NCBI RefSeq assembly: GCF_000025705.1
Contig: NC_013959.1
Location: forward strand, 2,116,001-2,180,000
Length of the DNA: 64,000 nucleotides
Source of the DNA: Sideroxydans lithotrophicus ES-1
Lineage (GTDB): Bacteria; Pseudomonadota; Gammaproteobacteria; Burkholderiales; Gallionellaceae
Direction: 5' to 3'
The notes beneath the pieces were generated by a model. That model was not told where the DNA came from and did not search any database. It saw only the letters and a program-made list of their open reading frames with translations. Below, piece after piece: positions 40,609-49,720 of the stretch. The number at the start of each line of letters is the position of its first letter. Position 1 is the first letter of the stretch. A program made the position numbers and the translations under genes.

Positions 40609-41768
40609 GTCAACACACCATGCGCCGCGTTGCGCAGCTTCCACCACATCAGCAACAGCCCCAGAAACGCCATTCCCGCGCTGAATGAATACAACGCCGA
40701 TGCGCCCCAGTGTTGCCAGATGGGGCCGCTCGCCAAACCTCCCAGCATGCCGCCCGCACCATAGGAAACGCTTCCATAGAGCGCCTGCCCCCTGGATTGA
40801 TGCTTGCCTTGAAAGAACTGGTGCACAAGACCCAGGGAACTGGCATGAAACGCGCCAAAGGTAAGCGCGTGCAGCATCTGGGCAAACAACAGCAGCACCA
40901 CCCAGTCCACCGCCCACCCTATCAGCAGGAAACGCAGTACCGCAGCACCAAAACTGGCCAGCAGGATGCGGGTAAAGCCGAAGCGGTTGGCTAACGCCGG
41001 CATCAGGAAGAACACGCCGATCTCGCAGATGACCCCCAGCGCCCATAACCCGCCTACCGCGCTCTTGGAGTAGCCGTGCTCGACCAGATAGATGGAATAG
41101 AAGGTGTAGTACGGACCATGCGCGACCGACATCAGGAAGCACGCGCCGAACAAGGCCAGCACGCGCGGCTGCAACACGATCTGGCGGATCGGCTGGTGGT
41201 CGGTGTGATGCGCCAGCACATCAGTGCTGGGCAACTGGCGCGCAAACATCAGGATGCCGAGTTCGCACACCAGCCCCGCCCACAACAGCCAGGCGATGGC
41301 AATATAGTCGAAGGCGAAACCCAGCCCCACCACGGTGAGAATAAAACCGATGGATCCCCAGGAACGGATGCGTCCGTAATTCTCGGTGTTCTTGCCCAGA
41401 TAGCTGAGCGTGGTCGCCTCCACCAGCGGCATCGAAGCGCTCCAGAAAAAGCTCATCAAAGCCAGCACCAGAAACAAGCCCCAGAAACTGGTGGTGGCGA
41501 ACACACCCAGATAAAACAGCACACTCAGCCCGGCTGCCGCCTGCACAACCATCAGCCGCTTGCCCGTGTGGTCAGCCAGCCAGCCCCAGATGCCGGGGGC
41601 AACCATGCGCATCACCGGCTGGATCGACATCAGTATGGAAATCTCGATGACGTCGAAGTGGATGGACTTGAGATACAGACTCCAGTAGGGCGCAAACATC
41701 CCCACGAAGGCGTAATAGAAAAAATAGAAACCGGCGATGCGCCAGTGATAATTCTTGGAGTTCAGCAT
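40599..41768 (-). CDS. MFS transporter (MFS_1-like, HcaT type)
   Basis: A 389-residue protein with 12 hydrophobic helices. The N-terminal FYFFYYAFVGMFAPYWSLYL and the loop WGWLADHTGKR match the MFS_1_like/HcaT group, which includes putative phenylpropionate permeases. The substrate is unknown. The gene is on its own, minus strand, between lrp and grpE. Nothing in the sequence shows regulation. Confidence 0.87.
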   Translation of the reverse strand: MLNSKNYHWRIAGFYFFYYAFVGMFAPYWSLYLKSIHFDVIEISILMSIQPVMRMVAPGIWGWLADHTGKRLMVVQAAAGLSVLFYLGVFATTSFWGLFLVLALMSFFWSASMPLVEATTLSYLGKNTENYGRIRSWGSIGFILTVVGLGFAFDYIAIAWLLWAGLVCELGILMFARQLPSTDVLAHHTDHQPIRQIVLQPRVLALFGACFLMSVAHGPYYTFYSIYLVEHGYSKSAVGGLWALGVICEIGVFFLMPALANRFGFTRILLASFGAAVLRFLLIGWAVDWVVLLLFAQMLHALTFGAFHASSLGLVHQFFQGKHQSRGQALYGSVSYGAGGMLGGLASGPIWQHWGASALYSFSAGMAFLGLLLMWWKLRNAAHGVLTQA

Positions 41769-41830
41769 GTCAGGAAAACGGCTTAGCGGCGCGCATTATC
41801 GCACGCCGGAAAATAATTTCCGCCTTGGCC

Positions 41831-41857
41831 CTTGAAATCCGAAACCCTGCCCCAATA
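41831..41857 (+). promoter_or_regulatory. Heat-shock sigma-32 type promoter upstream of grpE
   Basis: CTTGAAA at 41831-41837 and CCCCAATA at 41850-41857 are 12 bases apart, close to the RpoH consensus. It lies 28 bases before grpE, with a short leader and AGGAGA ribosome site. Confidence 0.75.
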
Positions 41858-41885
41858 AGTCCCAAGTCGAAAACAGGAGAGTCGC

Positions 41886-42413
41886 ATGGAGCAAAACGAG
41901 AACACCCCTCAGAACGAGCAACCGCAAGCCGGTGCCGGCGCGGCAGATACCACGCCCAGCCTGGAGGAAATGCTGAAAGCAGCCGAGCTCAAGGCCCAGG
42001 AACACTACGATGCCTGGATGTATGCCAAGGCCGAAGGCGAGAACATCCGCCGCCGCGCTGCCGAGGACGTGAGCAAGGCGCAGAAGTTCGCCGTGGAGCG
42101 TTTTTCCAACGAGATGCTGGCAGTGAAGGACAGCCTGGAAGCTGGCATGGCCGTGCAAACTGAAAATATAGAAAGCTTCAAGAGCGGCATGGAACTGACG
42201 CTGAAGCAGCTCTCCAGCGTGTTCGACAAGTTCAACATCAAGGAAATCAACCCGGTCGGCGAGAAGCTGGACCCGCACAAGCACCAGGCCATCGGCATGA
42301 TCGACAGCGACCAGCCGGCCAACACCGTGGTCAACGTGATGCAAAAGGGTTACAGCCTGAACGACCGCGTGCTGCGCCCCGCCTTGGTCATGGTAGCCAA
42401 AGCCAAAGAATAG
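41886..42413 (+). CDS. grpE: Nucleotide exchange factor GrpE
   Basis: A 175-residue DnaK co-chaperone that releases ADP. An acidic, disordered N-terminus ([17 protein letters not shown]) precedes a long coiled coil (about residues 25-90), then the beta domain ending in PNTV-like [29 protein letters not shown] lies 5 bases upstream. Sigma-32 promoter precedes it. Confidence 0.96.
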   Translation: MEQNENTPQNEQPQAGAGAADTTPSLEEMLKAAELKAQEHYDAWMYAKAEGENIRRRAAEDVSKAQKFAVERFSNEMLAVKDSLEAGMAVQTENIESFKSGMELTLKQLSSVFDKFNIKEINPVGEKLDPHKHQAIGMIDSDQPANTVVNVMQKGYSLNDRVLRPALVMVAKAKE

Positions 42414-42416
42414 GCA

Positions 42417-42442
42417 CTTGAAATATCCAATGTCGCCCTGAT
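42417..42442 (+). promoter_or_regulatory. Possible second sigma-32 promoter upstream of dnaK
   Basis: CTTGAAA at 42417-42423 is followed after 12 bases by CCCTGAT at 42436-42442. The -10 match is weaker than for grpE. Expression of dnaK may also come from readthrough. Confidence 0.45.
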
Positions 42443-42502
42443 GTTAGGCGGCAAGGCAACAACAGAATTAACACTTACGTATTCAACTGAAAGGAAAGCA
42501 TC

Positions 42503-44428
42503 ATGGGAAAAATCATCGGTATCGACCTGGGCACGACCAACTCCTGCGTGGCCATCATGGAAAACGGCAAGACCAAGGTGATCGAGAACGCCGAAGGCGC
42601 TCGCACCACCCCGTCCATCATCGCCTACATGGAAGATGGTGAAGTGCTGGTGGGCGCGCCCGCCAAGCGCCAGGCCGTGACCAATCCCAAGAACACCCTG
42701 TACGGTGTGAAGCGCCTGATCGGCCGCCGCTTCGAAGAGCCGATGGTGCAAAAAGACATCAATATGGTTCCCTACTCCATCGTCAAGGCCAAGAACGGCG
42801 ACGCCTGGGTGAAGGTGCGCGACAAGGAAATCTCCGCTCCGGAAATCTCCGCGCAAGTGCTGGCCAAGATGAAGAAGACCGCCGAGGACTATCTGGGCGA
42901 GCCAGTCACCGAGGCCGTCATCACCGTTCCCGCGTATTTCAACGACTCGCAGCGCCAGGCCACCAAGGACGCGGGCCGCATCGCCGGCCTGGAAGTGAAA
43001 CGCATCATCAACGAGCCGACTGCGGCAGCGCTGGCGTTCGGTCTGGACAAACAGGAAGGCGACCGCAAGATCGCGGTGTATGACTTGGGCGGCGGCACCT
43101 TCGACATCTCCATCATCGACATCGCCGAAATCGACGGCGAACACCAGTTCGAAGTGATGTCCACCAACGGCGACACCTTCCTCGGCGGCGAAGACTTCGA
43201 CATGCGCGTAATCGAGTTCCTGGTGGAAGAATTCAAGAAGGAAAGCGGCGTCGACCTGAAGAAGGACATGCTGGCCTTGCAGCGCCTGAAAGACGCGGCG
43301 GAAAAAGCCAAGATCGAACTGTCTTCAGCACAACAGACCGAAGTGAACCTGCCCTACATCACCGCCGATGCCACGGGCCCGAAACACCTGGCCGTGAAGA
43401 TCACCCGCGCCAAGCTGGAAAGCCTGGTGGAAGACCTGGTCGCACGCACCATCGAGCCATGCAAGATCGCGATGAAGGATGCGGGCGTGTCCAATGCTGA
43501 CATCGCCGACGTAATCCTGGTCGGCGGCCAGACCCGCATGCCGATGGTGCAGGAAAAAGTGAAGGCATTCTTCGGCAAGGAAGCGCGCAAGGACGTGAAC
43601 CCGGACGAAGCCGTGGCAGTTGGTGCAGCGATCCAGGGCGGCGTGCTGCAGGGCGAAGTGAAAGACGTGCTGCTGCTGGACGTGACTCCGCTGTCTCTGG
43701 GTATCGAGACCATGGGCGGCGTGATGACCAAGCTCATCAAGAAGAACACCACGATCCCGACCAAGGCATCGCAGGTGTTCTCCACGGCTGAAGACAACCA
43801 GAACGCGGTGACCATCCACGTGCTGCAAGGCGAACGCGAAATGTCCTCCGGCAACAAGAGCCTGGGACAATTCAACCTGGCCGACATCCCGCCTGCACCG
43901 CGCGGCATGCCGCAGATCGAAGTGACCTTCAACATCGACGCCAACGGCATCCTGCACGTGAGCGCGAAGGACAAGGCCACCAACAAGGAAGCCAACATCA
44001 CCATCAAGGCCAGCTCGGGCCTGAGCGAGGAAGAGATCAACCGCATGGTGGCCGATGCCGAAGCCCACGCCGACGAGGACAAGAAGGCGATGGAACTGGT
44101 GACTTCGCGCAACCAGCTGGACGCGCTGATCCACTCGACCAACAAGTCGATGAAGGAATATGGCGAGCAACTGTCCGCGGATGAGAAGTCCGCCATCGAG
44201 GCCGCGCTGAAAGATGCCGAAGGCGTGGTAAAGGGCGACGACAAGGCCGCCATCGACGCCAAGGCCGAAGCGCTGGCCACAGCCGCGCAGAAGCTGGGTG
44301 AGAAGATGTATGCCGCCGAACAGGCCAAGGCGCAGGCCGCCCAAGGCGGTGCTCAACCGGAAGCCAAAGCGGATGAGGCTGACGTGGTGGATGCGGAATT
44401 CACCGAAGTCAAAGACGACAAGAAATAA
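42503..44428 (+). CDS. dnaK: Chaperone DnaK (Hsp70)
   Basis: A 641-residue Hsp70 with [14 protein letters not shown] at the N-terminus, [17 protein letters not shown], the [14 protein letters not shown] loop, [11 protein letters not shown], a substrate-binding domain ([11 protein letters not shown]) and a helical lid with an Ala/Glu/Lys tail ending in [10 protein letters not shown]. It folds clients with DnaJ and GrpE. GAAAGGAAAGC lies 6 bases before the ATG. Confidence 0.98.
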   Translation: MGKIIGIDLGTTNSCVAIMENGKTKVIENAEGARTTPSIIAYMEDGEVLVGAPAKRQAVTNPKNTLYGVKRLIGRRFEEPMVQKDINMVPYSIVKAKNGDAWVKVRDKEISAPEISAQVLAKMKKTAEDYLGEPVTEAVITVPAYFNDSQRQATKDAGRIAGLEVKRIINEPTAAALAFGLDKQEGDRKIAVYDLGGGTFDISIIDIAEIDGEHQFEVMSTNGDTFLGGEDFDMRVIEFLVEEFKKESGVDLKKDMLALQRLKDAAEKAKIELSSAQQTEVNLPYITADATGPKHLAVKITRAKLESLVEDLVARTIEPCKIAMKDAGVSNADIADVILVGGQTRMPMVQEKVKAFFGKEARKDVNPDEAVAVGAAIQGGVLQGEVKDVLLLDVTPLSLGIETMGGVMTKLIKKNTTIPTKASQVFSTAEDNQNAVTIHVLQGEREMSSGNKSLGQFNLADIPPAPRGMPQIEVTFNIDANGILHVSAKDKATNKEANITIKASSGLSEEEINRMVADAEAHADEDKKAMELVTSRNQLDALIHSTNKSMKEYGEQLSADEKSAIEAALKDAEGVVKGDDKAAIDAKAEALATAAQKLGEKMYAAEQAKAQAAQGGAQPEAKADEADVVDAEFTEVKDDKK

Positions 44429-44454
44429 GACTCACCACTCTTGATGTTGTAATC

Positions 44455-44476
44455 GGTGGGGCGCATGCGCCCCATC
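44455..44476. other. Palindromic hairpin between dnaK and dnaJ
   Basis: GGGGCGCATGCGCCCC is a perfect 16-base palindrome (44458-44473), extended by T-A and G-C pairs. No T run follows, so it is not a typical terminator. It may protect or limit the dnaK-dnaJ transcript. Confidence 0.5.
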
Positions 44477-44492
44477 GTCACATGGATAAAAC

Positions 44493-45617
44493 ATGAGCAA
44501 GCGCGACTACTACGAAGTCCTCGGCGTCAACCGCGACGCCTCGGAAGAAGAGATAAAAAAGGCTTATCGCAAGCTGGCGATGAAGCACCACCCCGACCGC
44601 AACCCGGACAACCCGAAAGCGGAGGAACACTTCAAGGAAGCCAAGGAAGCCTACGAGACCCTGTCCGACGGGCAGAAGCGCGCGGCTTACGACCAGTATG
44701 GTCACTCTGCCTTCGAAGCCGGCGGCATGGGTGGCGGCAATCCCTTCGGCGCCGGCGGAGCGCAGGGTTTCGATTTCGGCGACATCTTCGGCGACATCTT
44801 CGGTGGCGGTCGCGGCGGACGTTCGCAGGCGCATCGCGGCGCCGACCTGCGCTACAACATGGAGATCACACTGGAAGAAGCGGCGCGCGGCGCGGAAAAA
44901 CAGATCCGCATCCCGGTCATGGAAGAGTGCGAGACCTGCAGCGGTTCCGGCGCCAAGCCCGGCACCAGCGCCACCACCTGCCAGACCTGCGCAGGCCATG
45001 GCCAGGTGCGCATGCAACAGGGCTTCTTCTCCGTCCAGCAGACCTGCCCGCGCTGTCACGGCAGCGGCAAGCAGATCAGCTCGCCGTGCAAGGACTGCCA
45101 CGGCACCGGCCGGGTGAAGAAACAGAAGACGCTGGAGATCAAGATCCCCGCGGGTATCGACAGCGGCATGCGCCTGCGCCACAGCGGGCATGGCGAAGCC
45201 GGCAGCCACGGCGCGCCGCACGGCGACCTGTATGTGGAGATCCACATCAAGCAACACAGCGTGTTCCAGCGCGACGGCGACGACCTGCATTGCGAAATGC
45301 CGATCAGCTTCGCCACTGCCGCACTCGGCGGCGAGATCGAGATCCCCACGCTGGACGGTGCCGCACGCATCAAGATCCCGGCCGAGACGCAGAGCGGCAA
45401 GCAGTTCCGTTTGCGCGGCAAGGGCATCAAGGGCATGCGCACCCACACGCATGGCGACCTGCATTGCCATGTCGTGGTGGAGACCCCGTCCAATCTGACC
45501 GATCGACAAAAAGAACTGCTGCGCGAGTTCGACGCCATCAGCCAGCAGGACAGCGCCCGCCACAGCCCGCGCGCCAAATCGTGGATGGGCAAGGTGAAGG
45601 AATTCTTCGGCCAATAA
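44493..45617 (+). CDS. dnaJ: Chaperone DnaJ (Hsp40)
   Basis: A 374-residue co-chaperone. The J domain has HPD at residues 33-35, followed by a Gly/Phe-rich part ([17 protein letters not shown]), four CxxCxGxG zinc motifs between about residues 147-210 ([32 protein letters not shown]) and a C-terminal substrate-binding domain. It lies 65 bases after dnaK. Confidence 0.97.
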   Translation: MSKRDYYEVLGVNRDASEEEIKKAYRKLAMKHHPDRNPDNPKAEEHFKEAKEAYETLSDGQKRAAYDQYGHSAFEAGGMGGGNPFGAGGAQGFDFGDIFGDIFGGGRGGRSQAHRGADLRYNMEITLEEAARGAEKQIRIPVMEECETCSGSGAKPGTSATTCQTCAGHGQVRMQQGFFSVQQTCPRCHGSGKQISSPCKDCHGTGRVKKQKTLEIKIPAGIDSGMRLRHSGHGEAGSHGAPHGDLYVEIHIKQHSVFQRDGDDLHCEMPISFATAALGGEIEIPTLDGAARIKIPAETQSGKQFRLRGKGIKGMRTHTHGDLHCHVVVETPSNLTDRQKELLREFDAISQQDSARHSPRAKSWMGKVKEFFGQ

Positions 45618-45636
45618 GCAACAGTCAGCTGGCAAT

Positions 45637-45697
45637 CTTGTGCAGCGGCGCGGCGAATTGTTTATCATTCGCCGCGTCGTCCAACTCGCACAAGGAG
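45637..45697 (+). promoter_or_regulatory. Nested hairpin covering the lemA ribosome site
   Basis: An inner stem CGCGGCGAAT/ATTCGCCGCG (45649-45658 with 45667-45676, 8-base loop) lies within an outer stem CTTGTGC/GCACAAG (45637-45643 with 45688-45694). The outer arm includes part of the AAGGAG ribosome site (45692-45697) of lemA. It could act as an attenuator or thermosensor; no T run follows the inner stem. Confidence 0.4.
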
Positions 45698-45704
45698 CAT
45701 CGCA

Positions 45705-46274
45705 ATGGGTAGCACGCTAATCCTTCTCGGCATCTGCGTCGTCGTACTGATCTACGGCATCACCTTGTACAACAACCTGGTCAGCCTCAAGCACGGGGTT
45801 TCCAAGGCATGGGCGAACATCGATGTGCTGCTCAAACAGCGCCACGACGAGCTGCCCAAACTGGTCGAGGTGTGCAAGCAATACAAACAGTTCGAGCAGG
45901 AGACCTTGCAGCGCGTGATCGCCGCACGCTCCCAGGTGCAATCCGCCCGCGAAAGCCAGGATATCGAAGCGTTGGGCAAGGCCGAAGGAATGATGCGCAC
46001 CAGCCTGGGCGGCCTGTTCGCGGTAGCCGAAGCCTATCCCGAACTGAAGACCAACCAGAACTTCATGCAGCTGCAGACCCGCATCACCGGGCTGGAGAAT
46101 GGCATCGCCGACCGCCGTGAGCTGTATAACGATTCGGTGAACATCTACAACGTCGGCCTCGAACAGTTCCCGGGAGTGCTCATCGCCAACATGTTCGCCT
46201 ATGCCGCAAAACCGCTGCTGGAATTCTCCACTGCCGAAAAAGCCGACGTGGACATGAAGTCCCTGTTCAGCTAG
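45705..46274 (+). CDS. LemA family protein
   Basis: A 189-residue protein with an N-terminal signal-anchor helix (about residues 4-24) and a long helical domain with the LemA core (YNNLVSLKHGVSKAWANIDVLLKQRHDELPKLVEVCKQY region and ELKTNQNFMQLQ). LemA proteins are periplasm-facing membrane proteins of unclear role, often beside TPM- or GIDE-type genes. Here an outer-membrane-type protein and a GIDE gene follow. A hairpin covers its ribosome site. Confidence 0.9.
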   Translation: MGSTLILLGICVVVLIYGITLYNNLVSLKHGVSKAWANIDVLLKQRHDELPKLVEVCKQYKQFEQETLQRVIAARSQVQSARESQDIEALGKAEGMMRTSLGGLFAVAEAYPELKTNQNFMQLQTRITGLENGIADRRELYNDSVNIYNVGLEQFPGVLIANMFAYAAKPLLEFSTAEKADVDMKSLFS

Positions 46275-46366
46275 GGTTTGCTGCACGGGATCCGCAGTAC
46301 CGGGTTTTATCGCTTGTGCAGCTGCATGAGCGACCGATTTTCTTAAACAACACAGGAAAAAGTACC

Positions 46367-47083
46367 ATGAAGAAACTGCTCGTTTTGCTCTGCACACTGG
46401 GTATCGCACAACCGGTAATGGCGGCCAACATCACCACCCTGGGAAGCCTGGTTCAGCCGGAATTCAGGACGCTTTCCGAGGACCTTGGTGCCGCCTTGAG
46501 CTACAAGCCCATCACCCCGGCCGCGCCGCTGGGAACCACCGGCTTCGACATGGGCATCGAAGTCACCCAGACCGACATGTCCAGAAGCTCGCAACTGTGG
46601 AGCAAGATCACCAATGGCGGCAGCACCATCAGCAAGCTGTATATCCCCAAGCTGCACATCGCCAAGGGCTTGCCGTTCGGCATCGATATCGCGGCGTTCT
46701 ATTCCAAGATCCCGAGCACCAACATCTCGCTGTACGGCGGCGAACTGCGCTACGCCATTCTGGATGGCGGCCTTGCACAGCCGGCAGTCGCGATCCGCGG
46801 TTCCTTCACCAAGCTGAGCGGCGTGAATCAACTTTCGCTGGATACCAAAGGACTGGATGTCTCCATCTCCAAGGGTTTTGCCATGTTCACTCCCTATGCC
46901 GGCCTCGGCCAGGTGTGGGTCAATAGCACGCCGAACGTAGCTGGCCTGGTTGCGGAAAGTTTCACCCAGGGCAAGGTGTTCCTCGGAGCGAATCTGAACC
47001 TCGGCTTCAGTAACCTGGCGGCCGAATTCGACAAAACCGGCGGCGTCCAGTCGGTCAGCATGAAGCTGGGTTTCCGTTTCTAA
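46367..47083 (+). CDS. Exported protein of outer-membrane beta-barrel type
   Basis: A 238-residue protein with a signal peptide (KKLLVLLCTLGIAQPVMA, residues 2-19) and a mature part of alternating polar and hydrophobic strands ending in Phe (SMKLGFRF), the terminal pattern recognised by the Bam machinery. No specific family is recognised. GFDMGIEVTQ and GLDVSISKGFAMFTPYAGLG look like barrel strands. The ATG at 46367 is chosen over 46316 because it begins the signal peptide. It lies between lemA and the GIDE gene. Confidence 0.7.
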   Translation: MKKLLVLLCTLGIAQPVMAANITTLGSLVQPEFRTLSEDLGAALSYKPITPAAPLGTTGFDMGIEVTQTDMSRSSQLWSKITNGGSTISKLYIPKLHIAKGLPFGIDIAAFYSKIPSTNISLYGGELRYAILDGGLAQPAVAIRGSFTKLSGVNQLSLDTKGLDVSISKGFAMFTPYAGLGQVWVNSTPNVAGLVAESFTQGKVFLGANLNLGFSNLAAEFDKTGGVQSVSMKLGFRF

Positions 47084-47122
47084 CCTGACGTCTCCGCTGC
47101 GCGTGACACCAAGAGGACGTCG

Positions 47123-48019
47123 ATGCTGACCACCCTCCGCCGCGAATACGCGCAGCTCATCACTTCCGGCGGGCAACTATTACTGCTGCTTGTCGGCTTC
47201 AAGCTGGAATCGCGTACCGGCTGGCTGTGGTGCCTGGGCAGCATGTCCTTCGTCAGCCTGCTCGCCTGGTATTCCACCCTGTATCGCCTGCGCGCGATCA
47301 GCGGCACTCCCACTTCGCGCATCGCCTCCGCTGCTCAGGGCTATGTCGAACTGGTCGGGCAAGGCCAAGTGCATGGCATGCCTATCCTGTCCAGGTATTC
47401 GAACCTGCCCTGTCTGTGGTGCCGCTATAAACTCGAACGCAAGCGCAGCGACAACAAGGGCTGGAACACCGAGGAACAGGGCGAGAACAGCGCACCGTTC
47501 ATTGTCGACGACGATACCGGAAAATGTGTGGTCGATCCGCAAGGTGCCGAGATACTCACCCGGCACAAGGACAGCTGGACATCGGGAGAGTACCGCTACA
47601 CCGAATGGAGGCTGCTGGATATCGACACGATCTATGCTCTCGGCGAATTCAGGACTGCTGGCGGTAGCAACACCACGCTCACACAGGACGAATTGGTGAA
47701 GCAGGTCCTGTCCGAATGGAAGATGGACAACGCCGACCTGCTCAAGCGTTTCGACCTGGACAACAACGGCGTGCTCGACATGCAGGAGTGGATGCTGGCG
47801 CGATCGGCCGCAAAGCGCGAAGCGGAAAAACGTCTGGATGAGGCTCGCGCCGAACCCGATATCAACTTCATGATCAAGCCGCCGGATGGGCGGCTGTTCC
47901 TCATCAGCAACCTCGACCAGGACAAACTGGCACTCCGCTACAAACTCTGGGCCTGGGCGCATATCGTGATCCTGTTCGGCGCGTTGGGAGTCCTGGCCTG
48001 GCTGACGCGACAGCCTTAA
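47123..48019 (+). CDS. GIDE-domain membrane protein with an EF-hand loop
   Basis: A 298-residue protein. Two hydrophobic segments at about residues 15-50 are followed by a GIDE domain (GYVELVGQGQV near residue 73, then PCLWCRYKLERK and the STAIGE-like TIYALGEF region). Residues 211-222 form a canonical EF-hand calcium loop, with D1, D3, N5, G6, D9 and E12 ligands, and a C-terminal TM helix follows. GIDE is found in the mitochondrial ubiquitin ligase MUL1, but no RING domain is present here. Its bacterial role is unknown; nearness to lemA is typical. AGAGGA precedes the start. Confidence 0.82.
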   Translation: MLTTLRREYAQLITSGGQLLLLLVGFKLESRTGWLWCLGSMSFVSLLAWYSTLYRLRAISGTPTSRIASAAQGYVELVGQGQVHGMPILSRYSNLPCLWCRYKLERKRSDNKGWNTEEQGENSAPFIVDDDTGKCVVDPQGAEILTRHKDSWTSGEYRYTEWRLLDIDTIYALGEFRTAGGSNTTLTQDELVKQVLSEWKMDNADLLKRFDLDNNGVLDMQEWMLARSAAKREAEKRLDEARAEPDINFMIKPPDGRLFLISNLDQDKLALRYKLWAWAHIVILFGALGVLAWLTRQP

Positions 48020-48079
48020 CCCTGAAGCCTGTTCATGGCATTCCCCACGCATTCGTGAGCGCTCCACTACAATAGCCAT

Positions 48080-49204
48080 ATGGATCAGCCCACCCTGAAA
48101 ATCATCGAGGACATTGCAGACATTCCAGCAGCAGAATGGGATGCGCTTGCCGGGGGCGATCCGACGCTTTCCCACGCCTTCTTCCTTGCGCTGCAGGAAA
48201 GCGGCTGTGCCATGCCGCAGTTCGGCTGGAAGGCGCAATTCATCACCCTGTGGCAGGGGCCAACTCTTGCGGGTGCGATGCCGCTTTACCTCAAGATGAA
48301 TTCTTTTGGCGAACATGTGTTCGATTTTGCCTGGGCCGATGCCTATCAACGCAATGGCTTGCGCTATTACCCCAAGCTGGTCTGTGCCGTTCCATTCACC
48401 CCGGTGAGCGGCAGGCGCTTGTTGGCAGCATCGGATGAAACGCGCGGCTTGCTGCTGAATCATGCCTTGCAATATGCTCGGGACAGCGGCGTCTCTTCGT
48501 TGCATTGCCTGTTCCTGAACGAGGCCGATGCACTGGAAGCGCAGGCTCAGGGCATGATGCTGCGCCAGGACGTGCAGTTCCATTGGCAGAACCCGGGCTA
48601 TCGGGACTTCGACGATTTCCTGTCCACACTGAGCCGCGACAAGCGCAAACGCATCAAGCAGGAACGGCGCAAGGTGAAAGAGGCCGGCATCGAACTGCAA
48701 TGCATCTCCGGAGAAACCACCACTTTGGAACAGTGGTCCTTCTTCGCCTCCTGCTACCTGCACACCCTGCGTCTGCACAATTCGCCGCACCAGCTGAACG
48801 AGGATTTCTTCCAGCGCATCGGCGCCGCACTGCCGCAGCACACCCTGCTGGTCATCGCATCGCGCGAAGGCCGACCCATCGCCAGCGCACTGAATTACAA
48901 GACCGAAGAAGCCCTGTACGGGCGTTCATGGGGAACGTTCGAATTCCATTCCGGACTGCATTTCGAGGTTTGCTACTACCAGGCCATCGAGTTCTGCATC
49001 AAGCATGATCTCAAGACCTTTGAAGGCGGCGCAGGAGGCGAGCACAAACTGGCGCGCGGCTTCCTGCCGGTGACCACGCGTTCTGCGCATTGGCTGGCAC
49101 ATCCGCAGTTCGCCCGGGCAGTGGAGAATTACCTGCAGAACGAGACCCATGCCATCTCGGAATACCTGGACGAACTGAATGAGCGCAACCCTTTCAAACA
49201 CTAG
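48080..49204 (+). CDS. GNAT-fold FemAB-like acyltransferase (COG3146)
   Basis: A 374-residue protein of the DUF482/COG3146 group, which are double-GNAT proteins distantly related to FemAB peptidyltransferases. Recognised blocks are GDPTLSHAFFLALQESG, MPLYLKMNSFGEHVFD and the C-terminal FEGGAGGEHKLARGFLP. The acceptor is unknown; peptidoglycan and other targets have been proposed for relatives. It probably acts in the cytosol. It stands alone 60 bases after the GIDE gene. Confidence 0.85.
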   Translation: MDQPTLKIIEDIADIPAAEWDALAGGDPTLSHAFFLALQESGCAMPQFGWKAQFITLWQGPTLAGAMPLYLKMNSFGEHVFDFAWADAYQRNGLRYYPKLVCAVPFTPVSGRRLLAASDETRGLLLNHALQYARDSGVSSLHCLFLNEADALEAQAQGMMLRQDVQFHWQNPGYRDFDDFLSTLSRDKRKRIKQERRKVKEAGIELQCISGETTTLEQWSFFASCYLHTLRLHNSPHQLNEDFFQRIGAALPQHTLLVIASREGRPIASALNYKTEEALYGRSWGTFEFHSGLHFEVCYYQAIEFCIKHDLKTFEGGAGGEHKLARGFLPVTTRSAHWLAHPQFARAVENYLQNETHAISEYLDELNERNPFKH

Positions 49205-49255
49205 CGCGAATCCATCGAACGTACTTACAATTTTCATTTAACGGGAGAAGCATTC

Positions 49256-49714
49256 ATGAAGATATTACCCATTCCATTCATAGCGTTGACTGGCATGCTG
49301 CTCGCCAATGCAGCCGTTGCCGAGAACGATATGATGCAAATCGGCAAGCATCACGACATGAGCATGATCGACACGCGCATCTCGCTGAACGAATCACCGC
49401 AGATGAAACAACATCAGCTGTCAAACATGCGGGAACATGTGGTAGCGGTCAAATCCATCGTCGGCCTGATGGCGGAAGGCAGATTCGAGGAAGCCTCGAA
49501 GATCGCGCATGACAAGCTCGGCTTGACCCCGGAAATGAAAATGATGTGCGGCATGTTCAATAACGAGAACTTCGAGCAGCTTGGACTGGCCTTCCACAGG
49601 AGCGGCGACGAACTCGGCGATGCGCTGCATACCGGCGACATCAAAGCGTCGTTGCGCTCACTCAACAAGACCATGCAGTATTGCGTCGAATGCCATGCGA
49701 CTTACCGTCAGTAG
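49256..49714 (+). CDS. Exported c-type cytochrome-like protein with C-terminal CXXCH
   Basis: A 152-residue exported protein with a signal peptide (about residues 1-22) and a C-terminal heme-binding CVECH (C143, C146, H147) after a helical domain. This matches class II cytochrome c (cytochrome c' type), which has a four-helix bundle and the CXXCH near the end. Many Met and His residues in the N-terminal half (HHDMSMIDT) could be metal ligands. Function is unknown: gas binding or electron transfer are both possible. GGGAGAAG precedes the start. Confidence 0.75.
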   Translation: MKILPIPFIALTGMLLANAAVAENDMMQIGKHHDMSMIDTRISLNESPQMKQHQLSNMREHVVAVKSIVGLMAEGRFEEASKIAHDKLGLTPEMKMMCGMFNNENFEQLGLAFHRSGDELGDALHTGDIKASLRSLNKTMQYCVECHATYRQ

Positions 49715-49720
49715 CCAGCC

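Noticed and set aside
44458-44473. Palindrome after dnaK considered as a terminator
   Set aside because: No T tract follows, and dnaJ is expected to be co-expressed.
47180-48841. A 553-codon minus-strand frame opposite the GIDE and acyltransferase genes
   Set aside because: Antisense shadow with no domain pattern; the plus-strand proteins are recognisable.
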